DNA of 64,000 nucleotides, taken from assembly GCA_050260675.1 (NCBI GenBank), contig JBLNCN010000005.1, positions 806,001 to 870,000 on the forward strand. Reading direction: 5' to 3'. The DNA is from JBBDIP01 sp050260675 (GTDB taxonomy: Bacteria; Bacillota; Sulfobacillia; Fermentithermobacillales; Fermentithermobacillaceae). The notes beneath the pieces are model-generated. The model did not search any database. It saw only the letters and a program-made list of their open reading frames with translations, and had not been told where the DNA came from. Positions 61,496-64,000 of the stretch are shown here, in pieces; positions within the stretch are counted from its first letter, which is position 1, and every line of letters begins with the position of its first letter. The translations under genes and the position numbers were made by a program.

Positions 61496-61987
61496 CTACT
61501 CGCCTATCAGCTCTCTGATCTTGAGGGCAGCTTCTCGCGGCGTGATACTCGAAACGTCTAGGACTTCCGCATGTAGGTCGTAGTACGAGGCCATATGCCC
61601 CGCACTGTCGAGATGATGCGCCGGGCGCGCATCTAGCATCATCCGCCTCTTGTGCTGCTCAGCATCACAAACAAGGGCCACCCTGAAAACCTCCAAACTG
61701 AACTCAGTCAATCGGTCCGTGATCAGGTCGAACATGTGTTGAGAGGTCATCACCCAGGAGAACAGCACGACGTGTATCGCATCGTTCTCCAAGTATCCCT
61801 TGAGAATACGTTCGAATGTCCCCTCGACATATCGCTTCTGCTCCGTGGTCTTCGGACTCCACGGGTTGATCATCCAGCACCAGTCTGAGTCCAGCCATGC
61901 GCAGCCTTCTATCCTCGAGAAGAGTTCTCTGCAGACAGCGGTCTTGCCGACTCCAGGTGCGCCGGTCACCATCACAAGTTTCTTCAT
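61496..61987 (-). CDS. P-loop nucleoside/small-molecule kinase-like protein
   Basis: 163 aa from ATG 61987. MVTGAPGVGKTAVCRELFSRI is a Walker A; AWLDSDWCW supplies the following Asp, and AEQHKRRMMLDAR resembles the lid. A shikimate/gluconate-kinase-like AAA_18 fold; substrate unknown. Lies 10 bp after the GNAT gene on the same strand. Confidence 0.75.
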   Translation of the reverse strand: MKKLVMVTGAPGVGKTAVCRELFSRIEGCAWLDSDWCWMINPWSPKTTEQKRYVEGTFERILKGYLENDAIHVVLFSWVMTSQHMFDLITDRLTEFSLEVFRVALVCDAEQHKRRMMLDARPAHHLDSAGHMASYYDLHAEVLDVSSITPREAALKIRELIGE

Positions 61988-61997
61988 GGAGGCTCTA

Positions 61998-62477
61998 CTA
62001 TCTATCCTTTTCCATGAAGTAAGCCGTATCGCAGACCCTGAACCCACACTTCTCATACAACCTTTTCGCTCCTGGGTTATCCGTGTTCACGTACAGACGA
62101 ACGCCGGCGGACGCCGTCTTATCCAGGAGTTCATCAGCCACTTTCAACAACCTGGCTGCAATTCCGCGCCTCCGATATGTGGGCTCGACCCACAACTCGT
62201 CAACGTACAAGTGCCCCAGTCCCTTGAGCCTACCAACCTTCGGCAAGTAGACTATAGAGATCCATCCTACAAACTTTCCGCTATCATGCGCAGCATAGAC
62301 GAATAGATTCGGATTCGCTAGAGCCGCACGTTCACCGGCGAAATCGCACGGCGCCTCGCCGAGTCTCTCGACATCTGTTCTTTCCCTTCCGCTCATTCGC
62401 CAGAACACCATATCGTCAAACTTGGGGTAGTTGTGATCGTCTACCCTCACAATTTCGATGTCGCTCGTACGCCTCAT
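61998..62477 (-). CDS. GNAT acetyltransferase
   Basis: 159 aa. LGHLYVDELWVEPTYRRRGIAARLLKVADELLDKTASAGVRLYVNTDNPGAKRLYEKCGFRV is a complete GNAT core with the RRxGxA acetyl-CoA motif (RRRGIA) and the N.GA..LYEK.GF signature. Typical of small N-acetyltransferases. 62478-62733 upstream holds no gene. Confidence 0.87.
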   Translation of the reverse strand: MRRTSDIEIVRVDDHNYPKFDDMVFWRMSGRERTDVERLGEAPCDFAGERAALANPNLFVYAAHDSGKFVGWISIVYLPKVGRLKGLGHLYVDELWVEPTYRRRGIAARLLKVADELLDKTASAGVRLYVNTDNPGAKRLYEKCGFRVCDTAYFMEKDR

Positions 62478-62733
62478 CCCCTAGCGGACTCATCTCCGCA
62501 AAATGCCACGTAAGCCCTGGCTCAGACAATCGTACATACTATCAGGCGACTGTCCTCCAGGCAAACCCCTCAATCGGACTGTGAGCTCCGGTGGCACACC
62601 GGAACTGCTAGGTTTCGGAGGTGCCACACTTGCTCGGAGGCGGGGATATCATGGATCAAACTCGCCCTTCTCAGGTCTTAGGAACAGGCTATTGAGCCCT
62701 ACAAGAGATGATCCTCCTTCTTTGGGATGGAGC

Positions 62734-63102
62734 TCATGAATGGATGTGATCATCCCTACTAGTCGGATTAAGAATGTGACTTTTAATGATGAGCCCCAAA
62801 GATATCAAAATGCACCCGAGCATGCCGGACAAGAGCACGCTCCATACCACAAACGGGCCGCTTCCTAGGCTGTCAAACGGGTAAGGCCCAGTTATGATCC
62901 AGTGATAGCGACCACCGGATGTCGCCCACTTTATGAATATCACTACCACCGTAGGTATGGTAACGCCGCTTCCAATGAGCACGGAGCTGAGAAGGTCCAG
63001 TCGGATGTTCCACGCTATCGTGTCAGCTATGCTTTGGTAGCAACGATACCCGACGATTAGTATCCAGACGCCTGCCCCGATAAACGCGAGAAGAATGGCC
63101 AT
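62734..63102 (-). CDS. Hypothetical membrane protein
   Basis: 122 aa with three hydrophobic segments: LAFIGAGVWILIVGYRC, SVLIGSGVTIPTVVVIFIKW and FVVWSVLLSGMLGCILISLGLII. No family recognised. A short hairpin GGACTAATGTCC lies upstream (63120-63131). Confidence 0.6.
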   Translation of the reverse strand: MAILLAFIGAGVWILIVGYRCYQSIADTIAWNIRLDLLSSVLIGSGVTIPTVVVIFIKWATSGGRYHWIITGPYPFDSLGSGPFVVWSVLLSGMLGCILISLGLIIKSHILNPTSRDDHIHS

Positions 63103-63322
63103 GCCCTAAACCCTCCGTCGGGACTAATGTCCCGCCTTCAGATCTGTGACACACCAATAGAAGTTGCACTGTGTCTCGCCTTCTTTCCAATGGGCCATCA
63201 TCCCTGACTACTACCTTCTTATCCCCCTTTCAGATGGTAGTAGGCGCCAACGATTCCATCTGTAGTGACACCAGACATATAGATTGGGTTCCCAGGTGCT
63301 ACGATCCCCCACAAGCGTGTCC

Positions 63323-63359
63323 CCCCGCGTGCGGGTTCGACTCCCGCCTCTGGCACCAC
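63323..63359 (+). other. Third copy of the tRNA-Leu 3' end (old att site)
   Basis: 37 bp aligned to 22613-22649 with one mismatch (T for C at 63351), covering the variable arm end, T-arm and CCA. Ends 2 bp before the stop of the permease fragment. Suggests an earlier integration at the same tRNA. Confidence 0.7.
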
Positions 63360-63361
63360 GC

Positions 63362-63815
63362 CTAGCCTCCTTGCGGGCTGTACCTCCGCATTGATATTCC
63401 CCAGAGCGCGAGAGATAGGGCCACGAATGCCACCATCCACCCGAGCTGCGCCCGAGTCATGTCTATCACAGCCGAGGTAGATAGAGAGGGATCGCTGATA
63501 ATCCGAGCGGAGGTGTAGTAGATGGAGGGCAAGGGAGTGCATCCGGCTATCTTCTGGACGAAGCCCGGCAGCATTGCGACCGGGAGAAGACCTCCCCCGA
63601 GCAGCGTGGTGAAGTTGATCACGTTATCCCTGAGAGTCAGTACGTTCCCCAGGTAGACCGTGAGAGTACCGATCGCGAAGTGCAGGGCATACAGGATTAT
63701 GAACCCGATGAGGCTCGACATGATCCCCATGAGAAGGCGTGTGCCCGCGAACTGATTAGCCAAGAGCAGGACTGGCAACTCTACCAGGACTATTCCAGTC
63801 ACTTTGGCACACTCT
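63362..63815 (-). pseudogene. ABC-2 type permease, 5'-truncated
   Basis: VELPVLLLANQFAGTRLLMGIMSSLIGFIILYALHFAIGTLTVYLGNVL...GGGLLPVAMLPGFVQKIAGCTPLPSIYYT is the C-terminal membrane domain of an ABC-2 exporter permease; the N-terminal half is missing. Its 5' end is joined out of frame to the end of the ATPase fragment. Confidence 0.7.
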
Positions 63816-64000
63816 CTCGACATCCTGCAGGTCATGAGTACACAGGACGATGGTTGTGGATAGCTCAGATGACAGTCTGTGCAGTATCTCCCTGAACGCG
63901 GTCTTTGCCGCGATATCCAAACCGACTGTTGGTTCGTCGAGGATTAGCAGCCTAGGATGGTGCAGGATGGAGGTACCAGAGGGACGAGCGCTGCCCAAAC
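63815..64000 (-). pseudogene. ABC exporter ATPase fragment, cut by window end
   Basis: LHHPRLLILDEPTVGLDIAAKTAFREILHRLSSELSTTIVLCTHDLQDVERVC shows Walker B, D-loop and the switch His of an ABC ATPase. After VERVCQ the expected C-terminus is replaced by permease sequence, so a deletion fused the two genes. The 5' part lies outside the window. Confidence 0.7.

Noticed and set aside
63219..63542. Minus-strand ORF containing 'AGVEPARG'
   Set aside because: Also produced by the reverse complement of the tRNA-Leu T-arm copy; it overlaps the permease fragment.

Overview
The window (64 kb, moderately high GC, mostly Shine-Dalgarno-led genes with many GTG/TTG starts) looks like the chromosome of a Bacillota bacterium of clostridial type. 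The basis is the families present: YmaF, DUF3798 transport proteins, CdaR/PucR regulators, oligoendopeptidase F, DUF3006/ComEC-like pairs. Genus and species cannot be read from the sequence.

Left chromosomal part (1-22.6 kb). A minus-strand operon (6.1 to 0.27 kb) encodes a multi-subunit flavin/iron-sulfur amine or imino-acid dehydrogenase: 2Fe-2S protein, NAD/FAD subunit, 4Fe-4S protein, BFD-like protein and DAO subunit. It also holds a PucR-type regulator and a creatinase-like M24 protein that appears to have lost metal ligands. Then come a BNR-repeat lipoprotein, a striking array of about 12 palindromes at about 31-bp spacing, and an ABC importer operon (DUF3798 binding protein, ATPase, two permeases). 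A phosphotransferase, oligoendopeptidase F, an acetyltransferase, an RRM protein, a YmaF gene bracketed by two GGTTCG-rich tandem repeats, a DUF1905 protein and a PQQ-type beta-propeller membrane protein follow. The part ends at a tRNA-Leu(CAA).

Genomic island (22.6-53.66 kb). The 3' 60 bp of tRNA-Leu recur exactly at 53597-53656. Both ends carry a pair of CGGTGCC motifs 11 bp apart inside the element, and a tyrosine integrase with an excisionase-like HTH protein sits near the left end. This is an integrated element whose cargo is largely anti-phage: a single-chain type IIG restriction-modification enzyme, an apeA-like HEPN gene split by an IS3-family insertion, a Gabija-like OLD nuclease plus UvrD-like helicase pair, and a SPARTA system (TIR-APAZ plus short Argonaute). 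It also has an orphan HEPN protein, a PIN protein, a second tyrosine recombinase with a decayed partial copy, a twice-occurring two-gene module of unknown function, a run of unknown small genes and a tRNA-Ser-like sequence.

Right part (53.66-64 kb). A third, shorter copy of the tRNA-Leu 3' end lies at 63323-63359, so this 9.7-kb segment may be an older insertion or the remains of one. It holds an M28 peptidase with a membrane domain, a PIN/HTH pair, several GNAT acetyltransferases, a HIT protein and a P-loop kinase. Duplicated and frameshifted copies of the GNAT and HIT genes are also present. The window ends in a rearranged ABC transporter (ATPase fragment joined to permease fragment).
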